Shown here: positions 28,201 through 36,995 of the stretch, in pieces
How the letters are laid out: every line of letters starts with the position of its first letter
Numbering within the stretch: the first letter of the stretch is position 1
Assembly (NCBI GenBank): GCA_036497785.1
Contig: DASXIW010000237.1
Coordinates: 1-49,534, forward strand
Direction: 5' to 3'
DNA: 49,534 bases
Source: DASXIW01 sp036497785
Lineage (GTDB): Bacteria; Pseudomonadota; Alphaproteobacteria; Acetobacterales; Acetobacteraceae
Translations under genes and position numbers: made by a program
The notes under the pieces: model-generated
The model's input: only the letters and a program-made list of their open reading frames with translations
Databases searched by the model: none
Told to the model about the DNA's origin: nothing

Positions 28201-30257
28201 AACCGGTTGCCGAACTCACCGAAGCTGAGGCGGAGGACGCGCTGGCCAGCCTGGCCGCCGAAATCGCCCGGCATGACCGCGCCTATCACGAGCGCGACGC
28301 GCCCGAGATCACGGATGCGGAATACGACGCGCTGCGCCAGCGCAACGCCGCCATCGAGGCGCGGTTTCCCGGCCTGGTCCGGCCTGATTCCCCCACCCAT
28401 CGCGTCGGCGCCGCACCGGCGGGCGGCTTCGCCAAGGTCCAGCATGGCATTCCCATGCTGTCCCTCGACAACGCCTTCGCGCCCGAGGATTTCGCCGGTT
28501 TCTGCGACCGCATCCGCCGATTCCTGAATCTGAAAGACGAGGCGCTGGATTTCGTCGGCGAGCCCAAGATCGACGGACTCTCGATCTCGCTGACCTATGA
28601 GAAGGGCGTATTCGTCCGAGGCGCCACACGCGGCGACGGGCTGCTGGGTGAGGACGTCACCGCCAATCTGCGCACACTGGATTCGGTGCCGCGCAAGCTC
28701 GCCGGCAAGGCGCCCGCCAATATCGAAATCCGCGGCGAGGTGTTCATGACCAAGGCGGATTTCCTGGCGTTGAACGCCGCCCAGGAAGAAGCCGGCCAGC
28801 GCCTGTTCGCCAATCCGCGCAACGCCGCCGCCGGCAGCCTGCGCCAGCTCGATCCGCGCATCACCGCCGGGCGCCCGCTCTCGCTGTTCGCCTATGCGAT
28901 GGGCGAGTCGAGCGAGGCGGCGGCGGACACCCATTGGGACTATCTGGCCCGCCTGCGCTCATGGGGCTTCACCGTGAACCCGCTGGCGAAACGGCTGCAC
29001 ACGGCGGCCCAGGCCGCAGAATTCCAGGCCGCGATCGGCGCAGGGCGTGCGGCACTCGACTACGACATAGACGGCGTGGTGTACAAGCTGGACGACCTCG
29101 CCTTGCAGCGCCGCCTGGGCTTCGTCGGCCGCGCGCCGCGCTGGGCGATCGCCTGGAAATTCCCCGCCGAGCAAGCGACCACCGTGCTTGAAGGCATCGA
29201 CATCCAGGTCGGCCGCACCGGCGCGCTGACGCCAGTGGCCCGCCTCACCCCGGTCAATGTCGGCGGCGTGCTGGTGCGCAACGCCTCCCTGCACAACGCC
29301 GACGAAATCGCCCGCAAGGATGTGCGCATCGGCGACACCGTCATGCTTCAGCGCGCCGGCGACGTGATTCCACAGATCGTCGGGGTGGTGCCGGACAAGC
29401 GGCCCCCAGGCGCCGAACCTTATGTGTTCCCCGATCACTGCCCGGTCTGCCATAGCGTCGCGGTACGCCCCCCCGGCGAAGTGGTGGTACGCTGCACCGG
29501 CGGGCTGATCTGCCCGGCGCAGACGGAAGAAAGACTGATCCACTTCGTCTCCCGCCCCGCCTTCGACATTGATGGCCTCGGCGACAAGACGATCCGCGAA
29601 TTCCATGTCGACGGCCTGGTGCGCGGCCCCGCCGACATCTTCCGCCTGCCGGAGCGAGAGGCCGAAATCGCCGCCCGCGAAGGCTGGGGCGAGCTGTCCG
29701 CGCGCAATCTCTCGCGCGCCATCGCCGCGCGGCGCACCATCCCCCTCGCCCGTTTCATCTACGCGTTGGGGATACGCCGCATCGGCGAGGCGAATGCCAA
29801 GCTGCTCGCCCGGCATTACGGCAGCTTCGCCAATTGGCGCGAACAGATGCTGGCCGCCGTCGCCATCGGCTCGGAGGCGCGCAGCGACCTCGGCAGCATC
29901 ATCGGCATCGGGCCGTCCATCGCCGAGGAACTGGCCGATTTCTTCATGGAACCGCGCAATGTCGCGACCATCGACGAACTGGCCGGAATGCTCGCCATCG
30001 AGAATACCACCCAGGCCGCCGACGGCTTGCTGGCCGGCAAGATCGTGGTGTTCACCGGCACGCTGTCCACCATGTCCCGTCCCGAAGCCAAGGCCATGGC
30101 CGAGCAACTGGGCGCGCGCGTCACCGACAGCGTTTCGAAAAAAACCGATCTGGTGGTGGTGGGCGAGGATGCCGGCTCCAAGGCGCGCAAGGCCGCCGAA
30201 CTCGGCGTGCGCATCGTGACCGAGGCCGAGTGGCGGGATCTGGCGGCCCAACGCTGA
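28197..30257 (+). CDS. ligA: NAD+-dependent DNA ligase LigA
   Basis: LigA seals nicks in replication and repair using NAD+. The 686-residue product has the Ia domain (YDALRQRNAAIEARFP). The adenylation motif is KIDG with K124 as the AMP-accepting lysine (EPKIDGLSIS). It also shows ATRGDGLLGEDVT, an OB fold with VGRTGALTPVARL, a four-cysteine zinc finger (CPVC ... C ... C around residues 418-442), helix-hairpin-helix repeats and a C-terminal BRCT domain (GKIVVFTGTLSTMSRPEA). The length is normal. Confidence 0.97.
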   Translation: MKPVAELTEAEAEDALASLAAEIARHDRAYHERDAPEITDAEYDALRQRNAAIEARFPGLVRPDSPTHRVGAAPAGGFAKVQHGIPMLSLDNAFAPEDFAGFCDRIRRFLNLKDEALDFVGEPKIDGLSISLTYEKGVFVRGATRGDGLLGEDVTANLRTLDSVPRKLAGKAPANIEIRGEVFMTKADFLALNAAQEEAGQRLFANPRNAAAGSLRQLDPRITAGRPLSLFAYAMGESSEAAADTHWDYLARLRSWGFTVNPLAKRLHTAAQAAEFQAAIGAGRAALDYDIDGVVYKLDDLALQRRLGFVGRAPRWAIAWKFPAEQATTVLEGIDIQVGRTGALTPVARLTPVNVGGVLVRNASLHNADEIARKDVRIGDTVMLQRAGDVIPQIVGVVPDKRPPGAEPYVFPDHCPVCHSVAVRPPGEVVVRCTGGLICPAQTEERLIHFVSRPAFDIDGLGDKTIREFHVDGLVRGPADIFRLPEREAEIAAREGWGELSARNLSRAIAARRTIPLARFIYALGIRRIGEANAKLLARHYGSFANWREQMLAAVAIGSEARSDLGSIIGIGPSIAEELADFFMEPRNVATIDELAGMLAIENTTQAADGLLAGKIVVFTGTLSTMSRPEAKAMAEQLGARVTDSVSKKTDLVVVGEDAGSKARKAAELGVRIVTEAEWRDLAAQR

Positions 30258-30462
30258 ATTACCGGCGCATTATCGTTTCGGTCCCCAGCGCGGCGCGGCG
30301 GATTGACGTGCGATAACAATCCGTTAGAGCGGATGCGGCGTTGCGTCCGAGGCAACCATGTTCTGCAATCCGCCTGTGGCCAAAGATTCTGCTGGCGGAA
30401 TTGGCTGCCAAGGGGCAACGTATTTTTGATGCGCTGCGAACACCTATCCCAAGTGGCATGTC

Positions 30463-31257
30463 ATGATTGCGGTTCCCGTGCGGCTGAGGCAGACAGATAA
30501 GGCTGCGGGGCGGCTGCGCGTCCTGATCATCGAGGACACGCCGACCGTCGCCGCGAGCATCCAGGCGGGTTTGCACCTGGCCGGGATCGAGACCGACTTG
30601 GCCGAGACCGGCGCGGAAGCCATTGCCCGCAAGACCAGCTTCCGCCCAGACATTATTCTGGTCGATCTCGGCCTGCCCGATGTCAGTGGATTCGAGCTGA
30701 TCCGCCATTTCGCCGCCATGGGCGATTGCGGCGTCATCGTCGTGACCGAAAATGGCGAGGAGGCGACACGAATCGCCGGCCTCGAGACCGGCGCGGATGA
30801 CTACATGGTCAAACCCGTCCGGGTCCGCGAGTTGGTGGCCCGCATTCGCGCTTTGCATCGCAGAATGCAAAGGCCCAGCGAGCCCCGCCCTGGAACCATC
30901 ACCATCGATCGCGCGCAACGCTGCCTGATCGGGCCGACGGGCGACCGGAGTGTGCTGACCGAGGCGGAAATTGCCGCGCTGGAAACCCTGCTGGACGCGG
31001 AGGGCGCCAGCGTTTCGCGCGAGTGGCTGAGCCGAGTGGCGCTGAAACGCCCCTTGCACGCCGAGGATCGCAGTGTCGATCAGCTCGTGCTGAAACTGCG
31101 ACGCAAGCTGACCTCGCGTGGCGCGTCGGAGCGGGTGATCCTGTCAGTTCGGCGGCAGGGCTATGTGATAGCCGATTCCACCATGTTCCGCAGCCTCCCG
31201 CATCACCAGGCTGAAGACCGGGAGCAGGTTGGGGCGCTGCGCGTCAACGAGCGGTAG
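30463..31257 (+). CDS. OmpR/PhoB-family response regulator, orphan
   Basis: The 264-residue product has a receiver domain (about residues 20-135) with the acidic pair in LIIEDTP, the phosphoacceptor D68 in ILVDLGLPD, the conserved Thr in VVTENGE and the Lys in YMVKPVR. A winged-helix DNA-binding domain follows, ending ILSVRRQGYVI. It should act as a phosphorylation-dependent transcription factor. No histidine kinase gene is adjacent or elsewhere in the window, so its partner is unknown. The last 30 residues extend past the winged helix and lack recognisable features. It ends tail to tail with the small minus-strand gene at 31244-31564, overlapping it by 14 nt. The 205-nt gap before it shows no clear promoter or terminator to me. 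Confidence 0.88.
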   Translation: MIAVPVRLRQTDKAAGRLRVLIIEDTPTVAASIQAGLHLAGIETDLAETGAEAIARKTSFRPDIILVDLGLPDVSGFELIRHFAAMGDCGVIVVTENGEEATRIAGLETGADDYMVKPVRVRELVARIRALHRRMQRPSEPRPGTITIDRAQRCLIGPTGDRSVLTEAEIAALETLLDAEGASVSREWLSRVALKRPLHAEDRSVDQLVLKLRRKLTSRGASERVILSVRRQGYVIADSTMFRSLPHHQAEDREQVGALRVNER

Positions 31258-31564
31258 CGCGCGCCTCACCGTGGCGGCGCTGCTGACCGGTGCGCCGATA
31301 GGGGCTGATCTCCGCCACACCCGCATCCAGCGCATCGAGCAAAGCCGGCAGGTCGGAGGCGATGGCAAGCGTGGCGCCGGGCGCATCCAGTAGGCAGAAC
31401 CCGTCATCGCCGGCCACCATCAGAATGTCCCGCCAGGGCGAGGACTGGCCGATCGGGCCGAGACTGACCGCTTGTGCGCCGTCATCCGCCCGGGCCGGCA
31501 TCCAGTTCAGCCGCCGGTCGCGGCACCAGCGCGTGAGAATCTTGACGTCCGCCGTGTCCAGCAT
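31244..31564 (-). CDS. Small protein of unknown function (106 aa)
   Basis: I do not recognise the family. The product is soluble-looking with no signal peptide or membrane helix. The middle (GDDGFCLLDAPGATLAIASDLPALLDALDAG) suggests a small alpha/beta fold and the C terminus is Arg/Gln-rich. Evidence that it is real: GGGGGGAGC lies at ribosome-binding distance from ATG 31564, the leader (31565-31689) is AT-richer with a TATAGT -10-like hexamer on the minus strand, and the frame avoids the Arg/Pro-rich composition of shadow frames here. The SD sequence is part of a CCCCCGGGGGG palindrome that might limit translation. It lies downstream of pepP on the same strand and converges on the response regulator. 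Confidence 0.55.
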   Translation of the reverse strand: MLDTADVKILTRWCRDRRLNWMPARADDGAQAVSLGPIGQSSPWRDILMVAGDDGFCLLDAPGATLAIASDLPALLDALDAGVAEISPYRRTGQQRRHGEARATAR

Positions 31565-31689
31565 CGCAGCTCCCCCCGGGGGAACAGCCTAAACACTATA
31601 TCCTGTGTTTCGATTCCGATTCGACCCCTAATATGGATCAATCCACGATTTGATGGCTTATTCGTCCGATTCACCCGGTCCAGTTTCGT

Positions 31690-33501
31690 TCACGCCGCTC
31701 CCGGCGAGTCGTCCAGGGTCTGGGAGTCGAGTCGCGCGCATGCCCTGGCCAGCCAAGCACGTTCATCCGCGCCGAGATGGGGGCCCACGCTGGCGAGCAC
31801 GCGGGCGTGATAGGCATCGAGCCAGTCCCGCTCGGCGGGCGTCATCAAGGCCGGCTCCAGCAGCCGCCGGTCGAACGGCGCCAGCGTCAGCGTCTCGAAG
31901 CGCAGGAACGCCTTGGCCGCGTCGGGCAAGTCGGCCTTGCGGACCAGCAGCAGGTTCTCCAGCCGGATGCCGTATTGGCCAGGGGCGTAGAAGCCGGGCT
32001 CGTCGGACAGGATCATGCCCTCGGCCAGCGGCACGGCGCGGGCGGCGCGCGACAGGCCGACGGGGCCTTCATGCACCGAAAGATAGCTGCCGACTCCATG
32101 GCCGGTACCGTGATCAAAGTCCAGCCCGGCCTGCCAGAGTGCCGCGCGCGCGAAGCCATCCAGATGCGGGCCGCAGACACCCTGGGGAAAGACCAGGGTA
32201 GCAATGGCGATGTGCCCCCGCATCACCCGTGTGACACGGTCGCGCAGGCTGGCCGGGGGCGTGCCTGGCCCGGTCCAGACGGTGCGGGTAATGTCGGTGG
32301 TGCCGTCCAGAAACTGCGCGCCCGAATCGATCAGATATACCTCGTCGGCCTCGATCCGCCGGTCGGTGGCGGGGCTGACGCGGTAATGAATGATGGCGCC
32401 GTTCGGGCCGGAGCCTGAAATGGCGGGGAAGCTCTCGCCCCTGAAATCCGCCAGTTCGGCGCGGAACGCGAAGAGTTGCGCCGCCGCCGACATCTCGGTC
32501 TGCCGGCCGGCCTGGCCATCCAGCCAATGCAGGAACCGGCACACCGCCACGGCGTCGCGCGCATGCGCGTCGCGCGCGCCCTGCTGCTCGACTGGGTTCT
32601 TGCACGCCTTGGGCAGAAGGCACGGATCGGCGCCGGCCACGACCTGCGCCCCCGCGTCGCGCAGGTGCTGGGCGAACCACATCGGCGAGCCCGCCGCATC
32701 CACCCGCACCTTCTTGCCGGCGAGCCGCGCCAGGGTGGCCGGCATGGCGGCGCGGTCCCAGAGGGCGACGGCGTTGCCGAGCCAATCGCGGGTGTCCGGC
32801 GGCAATTTGGCCGGATCCATGAACAGATCGCAGGCGGCATCGGCATGCACGACCACGAAGCCGAGGGCGAAGGGTGTGAACGGCACATCACTGCCGCGAA
32901 TGTTCAGCAGCCAGGCGAGCGACGCCGGATCGGTGACGACGGCGGCATCCTGGCCCGCCTTGCGCAGCGCCGCCGCGACCTCCTCGCGCTTCTCCGCTGA
33001 GAAGCGGCCGGCATGGGCGACAGGGTACGGAGTGGCCGGATCCGTGGGCGGCGCCGGACGGTCGGGCCAAACGGCGTCGATCGGATTATGCGCCACCGCG
33101 ACCATGGCAAGGCCGGCATCCAGGAACCGTTGCAGCCCTTCCTCGCTGATCAGCATCGGGTCGTAGCCGATCCGCGCTCCAGCCGGAGCATTGGCGGCAA
33201 GCCAGAGCGGCGGCGGCTCGTCGATGATGTGGCGGCGTTGCCACAAGGCGGGATCGGTCTGGGCGGCGAGTTGCAGCACGTAGCGGCCATCGGTGAACAC
33301 GGCGGCACGGTCCGCCAGCACCACGGCGAGACCGGCGCTGCCGGAAAATCCGGTAAGCCATTGCAGGCGCTCGGCGCCGGGGGGAACGTATTCGCCGAGA
33401 TGCTCGTCCGCCCTAGGCACGATGAAGCCATCGAGGCCGGCGCGAAGCAGCTCCGCGCGCAGGCGCGCCACCGGTGGAAGGCTCATGCCGGAATCATCCA
33501 T
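31690..33501 (-). CDS. Aminopeptidase P family metallopeptidase (M24B, three-domain type)
   Basis: The enzyme should remove an N-terminal residue before proline (Xaa-Pro) in the cytoplasm. At 603 residues it matches the long, three-domain aminopeptidase P rather than the 440-residue PepP form. Two creatinase-like N-terminal domains precede the pita-bread catalytic domain. Candidate metal ligands are visible: Asp in LIDSGAQ, Asp in GTTDITRT, His in GTGHGVGSYLSVHEGP, Glu in ILSDEPGFY and Glu in IRLENLLLV. The ATG at 33501 overlaps the end of cysA by 8 nt; ATG 33486 (MSLPPVARL) is an alternative start. The overlap suggests co-transcription with the sulfate importer genes, though no functional link is obvious. 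Confidence 0.9.
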   Translation of the reverse strand: MDDSGMSLPPVARLRAELLRAGLDGFIVPRADEHLGEYVPPGAERLQWLTGFSGSAGLAVVLADRAAVFTDGRYVLQLAAQTDPALWQRRHIIDEPPPLWLAANAPAGARIGYDPMLISEEGLQRFLDAGLAMVAVAHNPIDAVWPDRPAPPTDPATPYPVAHAGRFSAEKREEVAAALRKAGQDAAVVTDPASLAWLLNIRGSDVPFTPFALGFVVVHADAACDLFMDPAKLPPDTRDWLGNAVALWDRAAMPATLARLAGKKVRVDAAGSPMWFAQHLRDAGAQVVAGADPCLLPKACKNPVEQQGARDAHARDAVAVCRFLHWLDGQAGRQTEMSAAAQLFAFRAELADFRGESFPAISGSGPNGAIIHYRVSPATDRRIEADEVYLIDSGAQFLDGTTDITRTVWTGPGTPPASLRDRVTRVMRGHIAIATLVFPQGVCGPHLDGFARAALWQAGLDFDHGTGHGVGSYLSVHEGPVGLSRAARAVPLAEGMILSDEPGFYAPGQYGIRLENLLLVRKADLPDAAKAFLRFETLTLAPFDRRLLEPALMTPAERDWLDAYHARVLASVGPHLGADERAWLARACARLDSQTLDDSPGAA

Positions 33502-34231
33502 GCTGGAGGGCGGTCACGCCACCGCTGTGGTGAAGCGGGAGGCGATAGGCGAGCACCCCTCGCAGATCGGCCGGAGTCGCGTCCGCCACGATCTCGCCGC
33601 CGCGCAGCACGATGACGCGATCGGCCAGCGCCAGCGCCTCCTCCTGGTCGTGGGAGACGAAGACGGTGGTGGTGTGCAACTGGTCGTGCAGTTGGCGCAA
33701 CCAGGCACGCAGTTCCTCCCGCACCTGGCGGTCCAGCGCGCCGAAGGGCTCGTCCAGCAACAGGATGCGCGGCTCCACCGCCAAAGCGCGGGCCAGGGCG
33801 ACGCGCTGGCGCTGGCCGCCGGAGAGCTGCGCCGGCAGCCGGGCGCCGAGGCCCTCCAGATGGACCATAGACAGCAGGCGCTCGACGGCGGCCCGGGTGT
33901 CCGCGCGGCTGCCGCGCGCCGCGCGGGGTCGCACGCGCAGCCCGAAGGCGATGTTTTCGAACACCGTCATGTGATTGAACAAGGCATAGCTTTTGAACAC
34001 GAAGCCGATGGAGCGTTCGCCGGGGTGCAGCCCGTCGGCGGGCTTGCCATCGATGTGGATGCTGCCAGCGTCGGGATGATCAAGACCGGCGAGCAGGCGC
34101 AGCAGGGTGGTCTTGCCGGAGCCGGACGGGCCGAGGAGGGCGACGAAACTGCCAGTCTCGATCACCAGATCGATGCTCCGCAGCACCTTGGTGGGGCCGA
34201 AATTCCGGGACAGGCGGCACAGGCGGATCAT
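33494..34231 (-). CDS. cysA: Sulfate ABC transporter ATP-binding protein CysA, short form
   Basis: This is the nucleotide-binding subunit powering sulfate/thiosulfate import. The 245-residue product has Walker A GPSGSGKTT, signature LSGGQRQRVALARALA, Walker B ILLLDEPFGALD and the switch His in VSHDQEEA. Two departures stand out. The Q-loop reads FVFKSYALF, with AAA (Lys80, 33994-33992) where CysA normally has Gln. The protein also stops shortly after the nucleotide-binding domain, lacking the roughly 100-residue C-terminal regulatory region of typical CysA (about 350 residues). The start at ATG 34231 overlaps the cysW stop by 4 nt; an upstream phase to 34285 is cysW out of frame. Confidence 0.9.
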   Translation of the reverse strand: MIRLCRLSRNFGPTKVLRSIDLVIETGSFVALLGPSGSGKTTLLRLLAGLDHPDAGSIHIDGKPADGLHPGERSIGFVFKSYALFNHMTVFENIAFGLRVRPRAARGSRADTRAAVERLLSMVHLEGLGARLPAQLSGGQRQRVALARALAVEPRILLLDEPFGALDRQVREELRAWLRQLHDQLHTTTVFVSHDQEEALALADRVIVLRGGEIVADATPADLRGVLAYRLPLHHSGGVTALQHG

Positions 34232-35118
34232 CGCTGCACCGACACGGCCCTGGCGCCGCGCGCAACAACCCGTTCGCCATGCCATTCGAGCGCCATGCGC
34301 AAAAAGATGGTGACACAGGCCAACAGCGACAACAGCGACGCCATGGCAAAAGCCGCAGGCAGGCTGTAGCTGTTATAAAGATTCTCGATTTGCAGCGGCA
34401 TCGTCATGGTGGCGCCGGTGATGCGGCCGGAAACCACTGAGACGGCGCCGAATTCGCCCATGGCGCGGGCGTTGCACAACAGCATGCCGGTCAGCAGCGC
34501 CCAGCGTATCTTCGGCAGAGTTACAAGCCGGAAGATCTGCCAGCCATTGGCCCCCAGGGTCAAGGCAGCCTCCTCCTCGGCAATGCCCTGGGCCTGCATC
34601 AACGGCATCACCTGGCGCGCGACCAGCGGCAGCGTGACGAAGATCGTGGCGATCACGATGCCGGGCAAGGCGAAGATCACAGGCACGCCGTGGTCGCGCA
34701 GGAACGGGCCGAACCAGCCTTGCAGGCCGAACAGCAGCACATAAAGCAACCCTGCCACCACCGGCGAGACAGCGAATGGCAGCTCGATTAGCGTTACCAG
34801 CAAAGCGCGGCCGGGAAAGCGGAAATGCACCAGGCACCAGGCGGCAGCGAGGCCGAAGACGGTGTTGAGCGGCACCACGATGGCGGCGACAAGCAAAGTG
34901 AGCCGGATCGCCGATTGCGCATCCGGATCCGCCAAGGCGGCCGCCGCGACATTCCAGCCCTGGGCCAGCGCGCCGGCGAAGATTACGATCAGCGGCATCA
35001 CCAGCATCACGCCGATCACGGCGAGGGCGGCGAATACCAGCACCCAGCAGGCCCAGGCGGGCTCGCCGATGCCATCTCCGGCGCGGCCGGCTGCCATGGA
35101 GCGGCGCTCAGCCGGCAT
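34228..35118 (-). CDS. cysW: Sulfate ABC transporter permease CysW
   Basis: This is one of two membrane permeases of the sulfate importer. The 296-residue product has about six transmembrane helices. Its cytoplasmic EAA loop (EEEAALTLGANGWQIFRLVTLP) contacts the ATPase, and ARAMGEFGAVSVVSG is characteristic of CysW. It overlaps cysT upstream by 11 nt and cysA downstream by 4 nt, fitting an operon read from the binding-protein gene. Confidence 0.95.
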   Translation of the reverse strand: MPAERRSMAAGRAGDGIGEPAWACWVLVFAALAVIGVMLVMPLIVIFAGALAQGWNVAAAALADPDAQSAIRLTLLVAAIVVPLNTVFGLAAAWCLVHFRFPGRALLVTLIELPFAVSPVVAGLLYVLLFGLQGWFGPFLRDHGVPVIFALPGIVIATIFVTLPLVARQVMPLMQAQGIAEEEAALTLGANGWQIFRLVTLPKIRWALLTGMLLCNARAMGEFGAVSVVSGRITGATMTMPLQIENLYNSYSLPAAFAMASLLSLLACVTIFLRMALEWHGERVVARGARAVSVQR

Positions 35119-35986
35119 GTGTCACCGGATCGCCGGCCGCGGTCCAGCGCTGGGCCAGGTTGATCAGCAGCAACATGACCAGCGACAGCGCCAGCATGGC
35201 CGTGGCCAGCAAGGCCGCGCCGGGATAGTCGTACTGCTCGAGCTTGGAGACGATGAGCAACGGCACGATCTCCGATATCGCCGGGCGATTGCCGGCGATG
35301 AAGATGACCGAGCCATATTCCCCGACGCCGCGGGCGAAAGCCAGCGCGGCGCCGGTTAGCGCGGCCGGCACCAGTTGCGGCAGGATGACGCGCCAGAAGA
35401 TCTGGCCAGGACGTGCGCCCAAAGTCAGCGCCGCCTCCTCCGCATCCCGGTCCAGATCGGCCAGCACCGGCTGGATGCTGCGCACCACGAAGGGCAGGCC
35501 GACAAACGCCAGCGCGACGGCGATGCCGGACGGGGTGAAGGCGACGGCGATGCCGAAATGCGCCAGGACCGCGCCGATCCAGCCATCATCCACATACAAC
35601 GCGGTCAGCGCGATGCCGGCCACCGCGGTCGGCAAAGCGAAGGGCAGGTCGATCAGCGCATCGACCAGCCGCCGCGCGGGGAAGGGATAGCGCGTGAGCG
35701 CCCAGGCCAACAGTAGCCCGACCGGCAGATTGGCCAGGGCCGCGAGGAAGGAGATGCCGAAGCTGACGCGGAAGGCCGCCAGCGCCCGCGGATTGGCCAG
35801 GGTGGCGCCGATGGCCGCCCACGGCACGCGGCCCGCCTGGGCGAGCAGGCCCGCCAGCGGGATGACCACGATCAACGCCAGATACAGGCTGGTGAACCCC
35901 AGCGTGAGACCGAAGCCGGGCAACACGCTGCGCCGCCGCCGGGAGGACGACACGGCCGATACGCCGGAAGGGGATATGGGGGTCAC
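35108..35986 (-). CDS. cysT: Sulfate ABC transporter permease CysT (CysU)
   Basis: This is the second permease of the importer, pairing with CysW. Family features are RRSVLPGFGLTLGFTSLYL at the N terminus, an EAA loop (AEEAALTLGARPGQIFWRVILP) and GVGEYGSVIFIAGN near the end, with about six membrane helices. The start is uncertain. GTG 35986 is used because it begins 10 nt after the binding-protein stop, although it lacks a strong ribosome-binding site. ATG 36037 would overlap the upstream gene by 41 nt. Product length is 292 residues from the GTG. Confidence 0.92.
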   Translation of the reverse strand: MTPISPSGVSAVSSSRRRRSVLPGFGLTLGFTSLYLALIVVIPLAGLLAQAGRVPWAAIGATLANPRALAAFRVSFGISFLAALANLPVGLLLAWALTRYPFPARRLVDALIDLPFALPTAVAGIALTALYVDDGWIGAVLAHFGIAVAFTPSGIAVALAFVGLPFVVRSIQPVLADLDRDAEEAALTLGARPGQIFWRVILPQLVPAALTGAALAFARGVGEYGSVIFIAGNRPAISEIVPLLIVSKLEQYDYPGAALLATAMLALSLVMLLLINLAQRWTAAGDPVTHAG

Positions 35987-35996
35987 GCGGTGGCCG

Positions 35997-36995
35997 CTAT
36001 TTGCCGGGCTGGTAGATCTGGTCGAAAATGCCGCCATCCGCGAAATGCTCGGCCTGCACCTTGCGCCAGCCGCCGAACATCTCTTCGACGGTGAAGCTCG
36101 GCACGGCGGGGAAGAGCGTCGCGTATTTCGCCGCCACTGCCGGATCGCTCGGCCGGTAATAATGCCGGGCGATGATGTCCTGCCCCTGCGGCGAATACAG
36201 AAAATTCAGATAGGCCTCGGCCTGTCTGCGCGTGCCCCGTCGATCGACCACCTTGTCCACCACGGCCGCGACCGGCTCGGCCTTGATCGTCACCGACGGC
36301 ACGACGATCTCGAGGCTGCCATGGCCGAGCATGTTCACCGCGAGATTTGCGTCGTCCTCCCAGGCCAACAGCACGTCGCCCTGGCGGCGCTGCGCGAAAG
36401 TGATGGTCGAGCCGCGAGCGCCGGCATCCAACACCGGAACATGCGCATAGAGCTGCCTGACGAAATCGCGCGCACGGGACTGGTCGCCGCGATTGGCGCG
36501 CAGCGCGTAGCCCCAGGCGGCGAGGTAGTTCCAGCGCGCGCCGCCCGAGGTTTTCGGGTTCGGGGTAATGACCGAGACGCCGGGACGGATCAGGTCCGGC
36601 CAATCCTTGACATGCTTCGGGTTGCCCTTGCGCACCACGAACAGGATGGTGGAGGTGTAGGGCCCGGCGTGATTTGGCAGCTTGTCTTGCCAGTCCGGCA
36701 CGATCAGGCGGGCACGGTCGGCGATGGCGTCGATATCGGATTCCAGCGCCAGGGTAACGACGTCGGCGTCCAGCCCCTCGATCACCGCGCGGGCCTGCGC
36801 CCCGGAACCGCCATGCGACGAGCGGACATCGACGACCTCGCCGGTTTTCAGCTTCCAGTCGGCGGCGAAGGCCTTGTCGATATCGGCATAGAGTTCGCGG
36901 GTCGGGTCGTAGGAGACGTTCAGCAGTGTCGTCTCCGCGATGACGGGACGGGCCAGGGCTGCGACCATCAAGACGGTGCCGAGCAACAGACGCAT
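35997..36995 (-). CDS. Sulfate-binding periplasmic protein (Sbp/CysP type)
   Basis: This protein captures sulfate or thiosulfate in the periplasm for the CysTWA importer. The 332-residue precursor has a Sec signal peptide (MRLLLGTVLMVAALARPVIA, cleaved near AETT). The mature protein starts with LLNVSYDPTRELY and contains SHGGSGAQARAVI and TPNPKTSGGARWNYLAAWGYA, all classic for this family. ATG 36995 has GGAGG 10 nt upstream; the longer phase to 37082 is rejected. It is the first gene of the minus-strand operon. Upstream (36996-37193) I see no convincing promoter or CysB site. Confidence 0.93.
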   Translation of the reverse strand: MRLLLGTVLMVAALARPVIAETTLLNVSYDPTRELYADIDKAFAADWKLKTGEVVDVRSSHGGSGAQARAVIEGLDADVVTLALESDIDAIADRARLIVPDWQDKLPNHAGPYTSTILFVVRKGNPKHVKDWPDLIRPGVSVITPNPKTSGGARWNYLAAWGYALRANRGDQSRARDFVRQLYAHVPVLDAGARGSTITFAQRRQGDVLLAWEDDANLAVNMLGHGSLEIVVPSVTIKAEPVAAVVDKVVDRRGTRRQAEAYLNFLYSPQGQDIIARHYYRPSDPAVAAKYATLFPAVPSFTVEEMFGGWRKVQAEHFADGGIFDQIYQPGK

